From NCBI GenBank assembly GCA_947469885.1, contig CANIQT010000002.1, positions 1 through 64,000 of the forward strand: a DNA stretch of 64,000 nucleotides, in the 5' to 3' direction. The stretch comes from Bacteroidota bacterium (lineage in GTDB: Bacteria > Bacteroidota > Bacteroidia > 2-12-FULL-35-15). A program made the position numbers and the translations under genes. Positions 25,039 to 33,917 of the stretch are shown here, one piece after another (position 1 is the first letter of the stretch; each line of letters opens with the position of its first letter). The notes beneath the pieces are model-generated. The model searched no databases. It was not told the DNA's origin and was given only the letters and a program-made list of their open reading frames with translations.

Positions 25039-25791
25039 ATGCAATTCAACCCCAAAATAAGCATTGTTACTGTAGTATATAATGCCAAACCGTTTATTGA
25101 ACGAACGATTAAAAGTGTTATTTTTCAAACGTATTTAAATATCGAATACATTATTATTGATGGAGGCTCGGATGATGGTACACTTGAAATAGCTGAAAAG
25201 TATGAGTCTCAGATTGCGTTGATTCATTCAGGAAAGGATGATGGAATTTACGATGCAATGAACAAAGGATTGAAAGATGCAACTGGTGATTATATTTTAT
25301 ATTTGAATGCAGGTGATGAGTTGTATGCAAATGATACAATTGAAACTATTTTTAAAACAACTGCCAATGGGGATGTATATTACGGAAACACAGCAGTTGT
25401 AAATAATCAGGGAACTATTCTTGGTGATAGAAGACTAACACCACCCGCTCAACTCAATTGGAAGAGTTTAAAATATGGCATGTGTGTTTCGCACCAATCA
25501 TTTATTGCAAGAAGATTGATTTGTGATTTTTATAATTTAGAATATAAGATAGCAGCTGATATTGACTGGGTGATTAATGTGCTCAAGAAATCGGATAAAG
25601 TGGTGAATACGGAGATCTACATTTCAAAATTCCTGGAAGCTGGAACATCGCAAAGAAACAAACAATCGGCATGGATGCAACGATTTAAAATTATGTCGAA
25701 GCATTATGGCTTTTTTCAAACACTTTGGAATCATATTTATATTATTCTTCGTTTCCCATTTCATAAAGCAACAAAGAAGTCAATGACTTAA
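25039..25791 (+). CDS. Family 2 glycosyltransferase
   Basis: A 250-residue GT-A fold transferase. The N-terminal nucleotide-sugar site reads ISIVTVVYNAKPFIERTIKSV, then YIIIDGGSDDGTLEI (~40-54), with the GKDDGIYDAMNKGL loop and metal-binding area LYLNAGDELYAN (~95-107). It matches WcaA-type GT2 enzymes that act on lipid-linked oligosaccharides in the cytosol. Start directly abuts the FkbM gene. Donor and acceptor sugars cannot be read from sequence. Confidence 0.92.
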   Translation: MQFNPKISIVTVVYNAKPFIERTIKSVIFQTYLNIEYIIIDGGSDDGTLEIAEKYESQIALIHSGKDDGIYDAMNKGLKDATGDYILYLNAGDELYANDTIETIFKTTANGDVYYGNTAVVNNQGTILGDRRLTPPAQLNWKSLKYGMCVSHQSFIARRLICDFYNLEYKIAADIDWVINVLKKSDKVVNTEIYISKFLEAGTSQRNKQSAWMQRFKIMSKHYGFFQTLWNHIYIILRFPFHKATKKSMT

Positions 25792-25803
25792 TTTTAAATA
25801 ATC

Positions 25804-27267
25804 TTGAGTACAATAAAAAAACAAGGAATAAGAAATACCATTATCACTTATTTAGGAGTGGTTATTGGCTTTGTTAGTTTGTTGTTTATTCAACCTAATT
25901 TATTAAAGCCTGAAGAACTAGGATTAACAAAAATATTTATTGCTGCTGCTAGTTTAATTGCTACTATTCTTCCTTTAGGTGTGAGTAGTGTTACTACCAA
26001 ATTCTTTCCTTATTTCCGTAACGAAGAAAAAAGACACCATGGCTATTTTGGTTTTATGTTGCTCTTCCCTTTGATTGGAACTGTTGTTTGTGCTCTGTTA
26101 ATTTATGTTTTCAAAGATTTAATTATTTCAGAATACATCAATCAATCCTATTTATTTACCCAGTATTTCGACTTGTTGTTGCCATTTGCAATTATTATTT
26201 CTTTAAACATTACACTGAATGCGTATTGTTCTTCTCTCTTAAAAACCACTATCATTAGTCTTTTCGAAGGTATTGTTTCCCGAATATTATTTATCGTTAT
26301 TATTGTTTGTTATTATTTTCATTGGATAGACTTATCACAATTGATGTATTTATTTGTTTGCATTTATTTATTTCAAGTAATTGCAATGGTTATTTATATC
26401 TATTCAATTGATAAACCATCTTTTAAAATTAATACTACTGTTTTAAAATCTGTGGGTGTAAATAAACTATTTACATTTGGATTACTATTAACTCTTACCA
26501 ACTTTTCTTCCATCGGATTAAAGCATTTAGATTCTATAATGATAGGTAAATACATGAGTCTTGATTATGTTGGCATATTTACTCTTGCTGCATTTATAGG
26601 CTTGGTAATTGAAATTCCACTTTCATCTTTAGAGAAAATAACACACACCAAAATTGCACAAGCATGGGCAAATAAAGACACAGAAAGCATAAAAAAAATA
26701 TATTATCAGTCGGTAAAATATTTGATGCTGATTGGTGGAATATTATTAGTAGGAATCATTTCCAACATCACTGATTTGCTATCTCTTTTGCCAACTCCTT
26801 ATCACCAAGGAACCACAGTAGCACTGATTGCATGTGTTGGTGCGTTTTTAAATGTTTCGACTGGAGTAAATACTTCCCTTCTTTTTTCTTCAGAAAAATA
26901 TATTTACGGAACTTATTTATTATTCCTTCTGCTTATTATGGCAGTAACTTTGAATATTATTTTAATTCCTATTTATGGAATTGTTGGTGCAGCTATGGCG
27001 ACAGTCATTTCATCTGTAATATATAATGGAATAAAATATTTTATCATTCTTAAACATTTCAAAATGCAACCGTACGATTTATCAACTATTAAAATACTTT
27101 TAGTGATTGCTCTTTCGTTTGCTGTTGCATTATTTGTTCCTTCTTTTTCTAGTCCAATTGTTTCCATGATTATTAAATCTGCCATTATTACAGTTGTATA
27201 TGCTATTTCTGTTTATGTTTTAAATATTATTCCCGAATATCATAAATACATTAAATGGAAAAAATAA
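25804..27267 (+). CDS. Oligosaccharide flippase family (Wzx/MVF-like) membrane protein
   Basis: A 487-residue polytopic protein with about 12-14 hydrophobic helices. The start is TTG at 25804 (then STIKKQGIRNTIITYLG), which is the usual N-terminus for this family in Bacteroidota, and no nearby ATG fits. It should move lipid-linked oligosaccharide from the cytosolic to the periplasmic face of the inner membrane. The position right behind the methyltransferase and GT2 supports this. A TPR protein follows 6 bp downstream. Confidence 0.9.
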   Translation: MSTIKKQGIRNTIITYLGVVIGFVSLLFIQPNLLKPEELGLTKIFIAAASLIATILPLGVSSVTTKFFPYFRNEEKRHHGYFGFMLLFPLIGTVVCALLIYVFKDLIISEYINQSYLFTQYFDLLLPFAIIISLNITLNAYCSSLLKTTIISLFEGIVSRILFIVIIVCYYFHWIDLSQLMYLFVCIYLFQVIAMVIYIYSIDKPSFKINTTVLKSVGVNKLFTFGLLLTLTNFSSIGLKHLDSIMIGKYMSLDYVGIFTLAAFIGLVIEIPLSSLEKITHTKIAQAWANKDTESIKKIYYQSVKYLMLIGGILLVGIISNITDLLSLLPTPYHQGTTVALIACVGAFLNVSTGVNTSLLFSSEKYIYGTYLLFLLLIMAVTLNIILIPIYGIVGAAMATVISSVIYNGIKYFIILKHFKMQPYDLSTIKILLVIALSFAVALFVPSFSSPIVSMIIKSAIITVVYAISVYVLNIIPEYHKYIKWKK

Positions 27268-27273
27268 TTATAA

Positions 27274-27633
27274 ATGAAATCAATAAAATATCTATTCATT
27301 TTATTTTTCATCTTCCTACTTTCTTTTTCCGCAAAGAGCCAAACAGGAAAAAAGGGAAACTATTTTGTTACGCTAGATGCTGACACACAAGAGAAGTTGG
27401 ATAGCTTAGTGCGAATTGGCAACTCCTATTATATGCTTGGGCAACTGAATATCTCTATTGAATATTATGATAAGGCAATTAAAATGAATCCCAATTTTGC
27501 GAAAGCTTTTTTTAATCGGGGAAATTCTAATTTTGATTTAGGATTGAAAAAAGAAGCCTGTGATGATTGGCTAAAAGCATTGCAATTGGGACATGAGGAA
27601 GCGGAAGATTCGATGTTACAGAATTGTAAATAG
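27274..27633 (+). CDS. Exported tetratricopeptide-repeat protein
   Basis: A 119-residue protein with a signal peptide (ends SAKSQ). It has about two TPR units, the clearest being LVRIGNSYYMLGQLNISIEYYDKAIKMNP and AFFNRGNSNFDLGLKKEACDDWLKALQLG, which give a small periplasmic or surface scaffold. It is the last gene of the glycan operon by spacing, but its role there is unknown. Confidence 0.82.
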   Translation: MKSIKYLFILFFIFLLSFSAKSQTGKKGNYFVTLDADTQEKLDSLVRIGNSYYMLGQLNISIEYYDKAIKMNPNFAKAFFNRGNSNFDLGLKKEACDDWLKALQLGHEEAEDSMLQNCK

Positions 27634-27650
27634 GATAAAGAAATAATTTC

Positions 27651-27658
27651 TACTTTTG
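27651..27658 (+). promoter_or_regulatory. -7 promoter box TACTTTTG upstream of ffh
   Basis: TAnnTTTG match 26 bp before the ffh ATG. A TTG lies 24 bp further upstream, slightly beyond the usual spacing. Confidence 0.55.
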
Positions 27659-27684
27659 CATTCCTCAAAATAAAAATAAAAAAC

Positions 27685-29025
27685 ATGTTTGATAATTTAT
27701 CCGAGAAGCTGGAAAGAGCTTTTAAAGTACTAAAAGGACAAGGCAGAATAACCGAAATAAATGTTTCGGAAACAGTGAAAGAAATCCGAAAAGCATTGCT
27801 GGATGCCGATGTGAACTACAAGGTAGCAAAGCAATTTACAGATAATGTAAAGGAAAAAGCATTGGGACAAAATGTGCTTACTTCGCTTAGTCCGGGGCAG
27901 TTGCTTACCAAAATCATGCACGATGAATTGGCTACCTTAATGGGTGGTGAAACCAAAGATATTAAACTGGGAGGTAGTCCAACTGTAATATTAATGAGTG
28001 GTTTGCAGGGATCGGGTAAAACAACATTCTCAGGAAAATTAGCGAATCATTTGAAAACCAAACGTGGCAAAAAACCATTATTGGTTGCCTGCGATATTTA
28101 TCGTCCTGCTGCTATTGAGCAATTACATGTGATTGGGAAACAAATAGGAGTTGATGTTTATTCTGACAAAGAAAATAAAGATGCGGTTTCTATTGCATTG
28201 GCAGGAATAAAACACGCAAAAGAAAGTGGTAACTCGATTGTAATCATTGATACTGCGGGTCGTTTGGCAGTGGATGAAGCAATGATGAAGGAGATTGCAG
28301 CAGTTAAAGCAGCTGTTAACCCTGACGAAATATTATTTGTGGTAGACTCCATGACAGGTCAGGACGCTGTGAATACAGCCAAAGCATTTAATGACAGATT
28401 GGATTTTACAGGTGTGGTGCTTACCAAGCTGGATGGAGATACCAGAGGGGGTGCAGCTTTATCCATTCTTACTGTAGTTAGTAAACCAATTAAGTTTGTG
28501 GGTACAGGTGAAAAGATGGATGAAATGGATGTGTTTCACCCAAGCCGGATGGCAGACAGAATATTGGGAATGGGTGATGTGGTATCGTTGGTGGAACGTG
28601 CTCAACATAATTTTGATGAAGAAGAACACAAACGTATTGCAAAGAAAGTAGCAAAAAATCAATTTGGTTTTGATGATTTTCTTTCACAAATTCAACAGGT
28701 GAAAAAGATGGGAAATATGAAAGACCTTGTGGGCATGATTCCTGGAGCAAGTAAAGCCATGAAAAACGCTGAAATAAAAGAAGATGCTTTTAAAAACATT
28801 GAAGCAATTATTGGTTCCATGACTCCTGCCGAAAGAAGTACCCCTGCATTGCTTAATGGTAAAAGAAAAGACCGGATTGCAAAAGGTAGCGGAACAAATG
28901 TACAGGAAGTAAATGCTTTGGTAAAACAAGTAGAGATGATGCAAACCATGATGAAAAAAATGGGTAATAAGCAGGAAATGGCAAAGATGATGAGCCAGAT
29001 GAAAGGAATGCCGGGGATGAGATAG
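27685..29025 (+). CDS. ffh: Signal recognition particle protein Ffh
   Basis: A 446-residue SRP GTPase of normal length. The N domain (1-~85) carries the ADVNYKVAKQF word. The G domain has GLQGSGKTT (106-114), DIYRPAAIEQL, DTAGRL, TKLDGDTRGGAAL and GTGEKMDEMD. The Met-rich M domain (~300-446) includes MIPG and ends MMSQMKGMPGMR. It binds 4.5S RNA and signal sequences of nascent membrane proteins at the ribosome. folD follows after a heptamer-repeat gap; this ffh-folD adjacency recurs in Bacteroidota. Confidence 0.97.
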   Translation: MFDNLSEKLERAFKVLKGQGRITEINVSETVKEIRKALLDADVNYKVAKQFTDNVKEKALGQNVLTSLSPGQLLTKIMHDELATLMGGETKDIKLGGSPTVILMSGLQGSGKTTFSGKLANHLKTKRGKKPLLVACDIYRPAAIEQLHVIGKQIGVDVYSDKENKDAVSIALAGIKHAKESGNSIVIIDTAGRLAVDEAMMKEIAAVKAAVNPDEILFVVDSMTGQDAVNTAKAFNDRLDFTGVVLTKLDGDTRGGAALSILTVVSKPIKFVGTGEKMDEMDVFHPSRMADRILGMGDVVSLVERAQHNFDEEEHKRIAKKVAKNQFGFDDFLSQIQQVKKMGNMKDLVGMIPGASKAMKNAEIKEDAFKNIEAIIGSMTPAERSTPALLNGKRKDRIAKGSGTNVQEVNALVKQVEMMQTMMKKMGNKQEMAKMMSQMKGMPGMR

Positions 29026-29026
29026 T

Positions 29027-29137
29027 TCATTAGTCATTGGGCATTTGTCATTATGCTATGCTTAATTACAAATGCAAAAATGCTGAATGCTAAAACAAGA
29101 ATTGAATAAGAAACACCCAATGCCTAATGGCTAATGA
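29027..29137. repeat. Heptamer runs in inverted orientation between ffh and folD
   Basis: Arms 29027-29052 and 29112-29137 pair at 20 of 26 positions. Both consist of CATTAGT/CATTGGG-like 7-bp steps. The right arm contains the ATG of folD (29134), so the start codon lies inside a repeat unit. Confidence 0.75.
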
Positions 29138-30018
29138 CGATAATTGACGGGAAAAAAATATCAACCGATATACAGGATGAAATAGCAATTGAAGTAAAAT
29201 CAATTGTTGTTAATAATGGAAAGATACCACATTTAGCAGCTGTTTTGGTAGGTAATGATGGCGCAAGCGAAACGTATGTGGCAGCAAAAGTAAAAGCATG
29301 TGAGCGGGTTGGATTTAATTCCACTCTTGTGAGAATGCCCGCTACTACTAATGAAGCAGAACTTCTGGCTAAATTAAGCGAATTGAATTCGGATAAGGAC
29401 ATTGACGGATACATTGTTCAGTCGCCACTTCCAAAGCATATTGATGAATATAAAATTATTGAAGCAATTGCTCCTGAAAAAGATGTAGATGGCTTTCATC
29501 CCCAATCAGTAGGACGAATGGCATTAAATCTTCCTACTTATCTTCCTGCTACTCCTTTTGGAATAGTCCAACTATTGGAAAGATATAAAATAGAAACATC
29601 CGGGAAACATTGTGTCGTGTTGGGTAGAAGCCATATTGTTGGTTCGCCAATGAGTATTTTAATGGCAAGAAATAATGCACATGCTAATTGTACAGTTACT
29701 TTGTGTCACAGCAAAACTGCCAATTTAAAGGAGTTTACACTGAAAGCAGATATTCTGATTGTTGCACTTGGCAAAACTGAATTTGTGACTGCTGATATGG
29801 TGAAAGATGGTGTAGTAGTAATAGATGTAGGTATTACACGAGTTCCTTCTTCTCAAACAAAATCAGGATTTAAACTTTTAGGTGATGTAAAGTATGATGA
29901 AGTAGCTCCTAAATGTTCATTTATTACTCCTGTTCCGGGCGGTGTGGGACCGATGACAATTGCTAGTTTGTTGTTGAATACTTTGAAGGCAAGCAAGAAA
30001 GAGGTTTATAAAAAATAG
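29134..30018 (+). CDS. folD: Bifunctional methylenetetrahydrofolate dehydrogenase / methenyl-THF cyclohydrolase
   Basis: A 294-residue enzyme of one-carbon metabolism that interconverts 5,10-methylene-THF, 5,10-methenyl-THF and 10-formyl-THF using NADP. The active-site word YVAAK places Tyr48 and Lys52. [30 protein letters not shown] (NADP loop) and [11 protein letters not shown] are all intact. The length is standard. The start codon is embedded in a 7-bp repeat run. Confidence 0.97.
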   Translation: MTIIDGKKISTDIQDEIAIEVKSIVVNNGKIPHLAAVLVGNDGASETYVAAKVKACERVGFNSTLVRMPATTNEAELLAKLSELNSDKDIDGYIVQSPLPKHIDEYKIIEAIAPEKDVDGFHPQSVGRMALNLPTYLPATPFGIVQLLERYKIETSGKHCVVLGRSHIVGSPMSILMARNNAHANCTVTLCHSKTANLKEFTLKADILIVALGKTEFVTADMVKDGVVVIDVGITRVPSSQTKSGFKLLGDVKYDEVAPKCSFITPVPGGVGPMTIASLLLNTLKASKKEVYKK

Positions 30019-30061
30019 TTATGAGTTATGAGTTTGATAACATAATTCATAACTCATAATT
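30017..30061. repeat. Heptamer hairpin between convergent folD and hydroxyacyl-CoA dehydrogenase genes
   Basis: Arms 30017-30034 and 30044-30061 (TTATGAG / CTCATAA steps) pair at 16 of 18 positions around a 9-nt loop. Further CTCATAA copies continue to 30073 and include the stop codon of the minus-strand gene. It may serve as a transcript-end structure for both genes. Confidence 0.8.
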
Positions 30062-30067
30062 TATAAC

Positions 30068-30955
30068 TCATAAAAACATCTCCGAAACCACCAATTCCTT
30101 ACTTCCCGCTGTATATTTATAAAATCCTTCTCCTGATTTGGCACCTAAATAACCAGCAGTTACCATGTTTACCAATAAAGCACAAGGTGCGTATTTGGGA
30201 TTTCCATATCCATCTTGCAATACTTTTAAGATAGAAAGACAAACATCTAACCCAATAAAATCAGCTAATTGAAGGGGTCCCATGGGGTGAGCCATGCCGA
30301 GCTTCATTACAGTATCAATTTCTTCTACACCTGCAGTGCCTTCGTGAAGCGTAATGATAGCTTCATTTATCATTGGCATCAATATTTTATTTGCCACAAA
30401 ACCAGGGTAATCGTTTACTTCAACAGGTATTTTATTCAGTTTTTTAGAAGTCTCCATCACAAGATTCGTTACTTCGTCTGAAGTGGAATACCCGCGAATG
30501 ACCTCTACCAACTTCATTACCGGAACAGGATTCATAAAGTGCATACCTATTACTTTGTCGGCACGTTTGGTTACTGCTCCAATTTTTGTTATTGAAATGG
30601 AAGAAGTATTGCTTGCCAAAATGGTATGTGGCGGACAAATTTTCTCAAGTTCACGAAAGATATTCAACTTGATTTCTACATTTTCGGTAGCTGCTTCCAC
30701 CACTAAATCTGCATTTTTCACACCTTCTGCCATCACCGTAAAAGTGGTAATGTTCTTTAACGTGTTTGCTTTGTCGGCTTCGGTGATTGTACCTTTTGCC
30801 ACTATTCTGTCGAGGTTTTTGGCAATTGTTGCAATTGCTTTTTCCAATGCTGGTTGACTAATATCAATCAATGCCACATTGTATCCCTGTTGTGCAAATG
30901 TGTGGGCTATTCCATTGCCCATTGTTCCCGAACCTATTACTGCTATGTTTTTCAT
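30068..30955 (-). CDS. 3-hydroxyacyl-CoA (3-hydroxybutyryl-CoA) dehydrogenase
   Basis: A 295-residue NAD(P)-dependent dehydrogenase. The Rossmann motif GSGTMGNGIAHTFAQQGYNV begins at residue 8. LVVEAATEN, ILASNTSSISIT and IGMHFMNPVPVMKLVEVI (catalytic His in the HFMNP word) follow, and the C-terminal domain has DYPGFVANKILMPMINEA. It oxidises or reduces 3-hydroxyacyl-CoA in fatty-acid or butyrate-type metabolism. The upstream side is array D. No partner beta-oxidation genes are visible here. Confidence 0.94.
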   Translation of the reverse strand: MKNIAVIGSGTMGNGIAHTFAQQGYNVALIDISQPALEKAIATIAKNLDRIVAKGTITEADKANTLKNITTFTVMAEGVKNADLVVEAATENVEIKLNIFRELEKICPPHTILASNTSSISITKIGAVTKRADKVIGMHFMNPVPVMKLVEVIRGYSTSDEVTNLVMETSKKLNKIPVEVNDYPGFVANKILMPMINEAIITLHEGTAGVEEIDTVMKLGMAHPMGPLQLADFIGLDVCLSILKVLQDGYGNPKYAPCALLVNMVTAGYLGAKSGEGFYKYTAGSKELVVSEMFL

Positions 30956-31044
30956 TTTTACTACGAATTATTACTAATTTACAAATCTATATGTTTTATT
31001 GCTTTATTGTTAAATTGTTTATCTTCAAAAAAGTTTTTTCACAC

Positions 31045-31536
31045 TTTCCAACGTTCGAAGGTATATAAAAGAAAGTTTTTGCACACCTTCCAACGTTCGA
31101 AGGTACATAAAAGAAAGGTTTTGCTCACCTTCCAACATTCGAAAGTATATAAAAGAAAGTTTTTGCTCACTTCCAAACGTTCGGAGGTACATAAAAGAAA
31201 GTTTTTGCTCACCTTCCAACGTTCGGAGGTATGTAAAAGAAAGTTTTTGCACACTTTCCAACGTTCGGAGGTATATAAAAGAAAATTTTTGTGTACCTCC
31301 GCATATGCGAATCTATATAAAAAGAAGTTTTTGCATACCTCCGCATACGAGACTCTATATAAAAAGAAGTTTTTACATACCTTCCGATTTGGGACTCTAT
31401 GTAAAAAGAAGTTTTTACATACCTTCCGATATGGGAGACTATATAAAAAGAAGTTTTTACATACCTTCCGATACGCGACTCTATATAAAAAGGAGTTTTT
31501 ATATACCTCCGCATATATGATATCATATATAAGAAC
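31045..31536. repeat. Tandem array D, 11 units of 42 bp plus a partial
   Basis: Eleven 42-bp units run from 31045 to 31506 with a 30-bp remainder. There are two subtypes. Units 1-6 share CTTCCAACGTTCGGAGG (dyad CCTTC...GAAGG around AACGTT). Units 7-11 share CTCCGCATA or CTTCCGATA cores (one contains GCATATGC). All share an ATAAAA-GAAG-TTTTT half. Two dyads per unit, about 21 bp apart, match the layout of array B. Both strands stay open for ~190-235 codons across it, as a consequence of period 42. Confidence 0.93.
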
Positions 31537-31573
31537 TTTTTTTCCTCTTTTAAATAAATAAAGAACGTTAAGC

Positions 31574-32995
31574 TTACTTCCCCCTTCCCTGCATAACAAT
31601 CAGGCAGGTATAAATCAAAATCTTTAAATCAACCCCAAACGACATGTTTTCGATATATATAATGTCGTATTTCAATCGGGCAATCATTTGGTCCACGTTT
31701 TCGGCATAGCCATATTTCACCTGTCCCCAAGAAGTAATTCCCGGGCGAACTTTATGCAAATGCTTATAGTGAGGAGCTTTCACCACTATCTGGTCAATAA
31801 AAAACTGGCGTTCAGGTCGTGGACCAACAATGCTCATATCGCCAATCAACACATTATAAAACTGTGGGAATTCATCCAATCGAACCTTACGAAGAAATAA
31901 ACCAAGAGGAGTAATTCGGGGGTCGTGTTTGCTCGAAAGTGCTGGTCCGGCTTTCTCGGCATCGCTATACATGGACCGAAATTTATGAATATAAAATGGT
32001 TTTCCATGCCAGCCAATCCGCTCGTGACTATAAAAAACAGTACCTTTTGAAGTTAGTTTAACAGCTATTGCCAATAAAATATATACCCAACTGAACACTA
32101 TTAAAACAAAGAGTGAAACCACTACATCGAACAAACGTTTCACTGATTGTTCCCACATGGGCATTATTTCGCGCGAAATAACAATAAGTGGAGCACCAAA
32201 AATGGATGTCATTTTTACCGAGCCCGAAAGAATGTCGTACATATCAGGAATTACTTTAATAATTACCCCCTGATAATCCAACTCATTCACTATTTTATTG
32301 ATGTTATCGTGTTCCGATGATTCAATAGCAATGATTACCTCTTCAATTTTTTCTTCTTTAATTATTCTTTTCAAATCAGAAAGCTCGCCCAAGTGTCGTA
32401 TGTTTTTTATCAATTCGGACGAGAAACCGTTTTTATTATCCACATGAACAAAACCAACAAATTTATTTCCGGACGATTTATCCTGGCTTTCCATTTCATT
32501 AAAAAGTTTCAACGCATTTTCGTTGCTTCCAACCAGCAATGTGTTGAAACCAATCACACGATTGTGAATACGGTAATTGGTAATGGAAGATAGTGTAAAG
32601 CGAAGTACCGAAGTAAATCCAAAATGCAACCCAAGTAGTACTAATATACTTTGATAGTAATTTCGATAAGAAACTACTTCATCATCCAATAACAAAGTAA
32701 AGAAAATAATTAATACCCCAATGATGGAAAACAAAAGAGTTTGCCCAACTTCTTTTAAACGCGATTTGCGATAAATGTTTTTATAAACTCCCGTAAGGTA
32801 ATAAGCCAACAACCAAAAAGCGGGAATAAATAACAACCCCCAATAAAATTTTGCATCAAAAGTAATTGGCACTGCCTTATGAAACTTTTCGGGCTCAATG
32901 TACATTTTTCTATAAACGTAGAATAATGTCCAGGCAACGGCAGCCGAAAAAATATCAGCAAACAGGTATTTTAAAACTTGAAGGGGTTTATTCAT
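31574..32995 (-). CDS. Exopolysaccharide polyprenyl glycosylphosphotransferase (WcaJ/WbaP-like)
   Basis: A 473-residue enzyme starting exopolysaccharide synthesis by moving a sugar-phosphate from UDP-sugar to undecaprenyl-phosphate. The N-terminal half has four hydrophobic helices and a CoA-binding-like domain (VGSNENALKLFNEM). After a fifth helix (VVSLFVLIVFSWVYILLAI) the catalytic domain shows HERIGWHGKPFYIHKFRSM, RKVRLDEFPQFYNVLIGDMSIVGPRPE and RPGITSWGQVKYGY. I use the ATG at 32995, five bases after the upstream stop. The longer frame overlaps the lipoprotein gene. Confidence 0.93.
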   Translation of the reverse strand: MNKPLQVLKYLFADIFSAAVAWTLFYVYRKMYIEPEKFHKAVPITFDAKFYWGLLFIPAFWLLAYYLTGVYKNIYRKSRLKEVGQTLLFSIIGVLIIFFTLLLDDEVVSYRNYYQSILVLLGLHFGFTSVLRFTLSSITNYRIHNRVIGFNTLLVGSNENALKLFNEMESQDKSSGNKFVGFVHVDNKNGFSSELIKNIRHLGELSDLKRIIKEEKIEEVIIAIESSEHDNINKIVNELDYQGVIIKVIPDMYDILSGSVKMTSIFGAPLIVISREIMPMWEQSVKRLFDVVVSLFVLIVFSWVYILLAIAVKLTSKGTVFYSHERIGWHGKPFYIHKFRSMYSDAEKAGPALSSKHDPRITPLGLFLRKVRLDEFPQFYNVLIGDMSIVGPRPERQFFIDQIVVKAPHYKHLHKVRPGITSWGQVKYGYAENVDQMIARLKYDIIYIENMSFGVDLKILIYTCLIVMQGRGK

Positions 32996-32999
32996 TCTT

Positions 33000-33917
33000 C
33001 TATTGAACAATTTTAATATTGTCCAAGGCAAGTCCAAGGCTGTCTTCCGCCTGATAATTTCTCATTCCAAAATAAATTTTAAACTTATTTGCACTTACCA
33101 TAGAAGCTAATTGGCCAATGGCAGGGCTCAAATACAAATAAGCTTTGTTCCAGCTTTCGGTGGGGTTAAAAGTCAGCGCTTCCACTCTTGCAGTATTGAT
33201 TACCGTTGTTCCACTTATATTACTACCTCTAACGCTAACAGTAAAAGCATGATTGCACTTATAATTAAATTCGAGGAACACTGGTTGTGTGCCCTGATTT
33301 AATTGATAGTACTGAACAGTAGCGCATTCAAAAGTAAGATTGGAAGAGCGCACATACCCAACTGCAGAAGCTGTTCCTTCAAAAACATTTGCCGTAGGCG
33401 ATGTTATTTTGGTAAGTGGTGTTTCCGAATCTTGTGTTGAATCAATGGTGATTCCAGCTGCACTTTCAAAATCTTCTATCAAAGGGAAATGAGAAACACC
33501 CGTCATGTAACCATTATAGGTAACTGTTGCACTGGTTATAGTTGTAATCTCTCCCGATTGCAAATTAACTGATTTGCTATAACTGTCGTAAAATGGGTAT
33601 GGAGTGCGGGTGGCAGCTATTCCGTTCACTTTAATTCCCGGTCTTATTTTTAGCAAATGATTACCAGCATCCGCTATAACTGGCACAGTGCATGGCATTT
33701 CAAAACATCCGATTAATTGATCATCAATATAAATCCAAGCGTCAGTTATTTTTGACGAATTGCTACCCTGTCCTGTCGATGAAGTGTCGATGCCTTTTAC
33801 TTTCATGTTTTCAATATGAATATAAGCAGGAACAGGCTCAGCAGGATTATAAATATTACACGAAGTAATTATTGTAAAAAAAAGGAAAGAAAGAAAAATA
33901 AATAATTTTGTTTTCAT
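33000..33917 (-). CDS. Hypothetical lipoprotein in exopolysaccharide operon
   Basis: A 305-residue lipoprotein (lipobox TSCN after a 19-residue signal). The N-terminal half includes a PEGA-like stretch: WIYIDDQLIGCFEMPCTVPVIADAGNHLLKIRPG. The C-terminal ~150 residues look like a beta-sandwich (VFLEFNYKCNHAFTVSVRG ... IYFGMRNYQAEDSLGLALDNIKIV). I do not recognise a named family. It sits exactly between the oxidoreductase (stop abuts its ATG) and the sugar transferase (five-base gap), so a structural role in assembly or surface retention of the polymer is a fair guess. Confidence 0.8.
   Translation of the reverse strand: MKTKLFIFLSFLFFTIITSCNIYNPAEPVPAYIHIENMKVKGIDTSSTGQGSNSSKITDAWIYIDDQLIGCFEMPCTVPVIADAGNHLLKIRPGIKVNGIAATRTPYPFYDSYSKSVNLQSGEITTITSATVTYNGYMTGVSHFPLIEDFESAAGITIDSTQDSETPLTKITSPTANVFEGTASAVGYVRSSNLTFECATVQYYQLNQGTQPVFLEFNYKCNHAFTVSVRGSNISGTTVINTARVEALTFNPTESWNKAYLYLSPAIGQLASMVSANKFKIYFGMRNYQAEDSLGLALDNIKIVQ

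Noticed and set aside
151..31536. CRISPR arrays
   Set aside because: Units follow each other directly with no unique spacers, and no cas genes are in the window.
30854..31599. Long open frames on both strands (about 235 and 186 codons) across array D
   Set aside because: The 42-bp unit is divisible by three, so frames without a stop in one unit stay open. The peptides are pure 14-residue repeats on both strands, without start context or family similarity.
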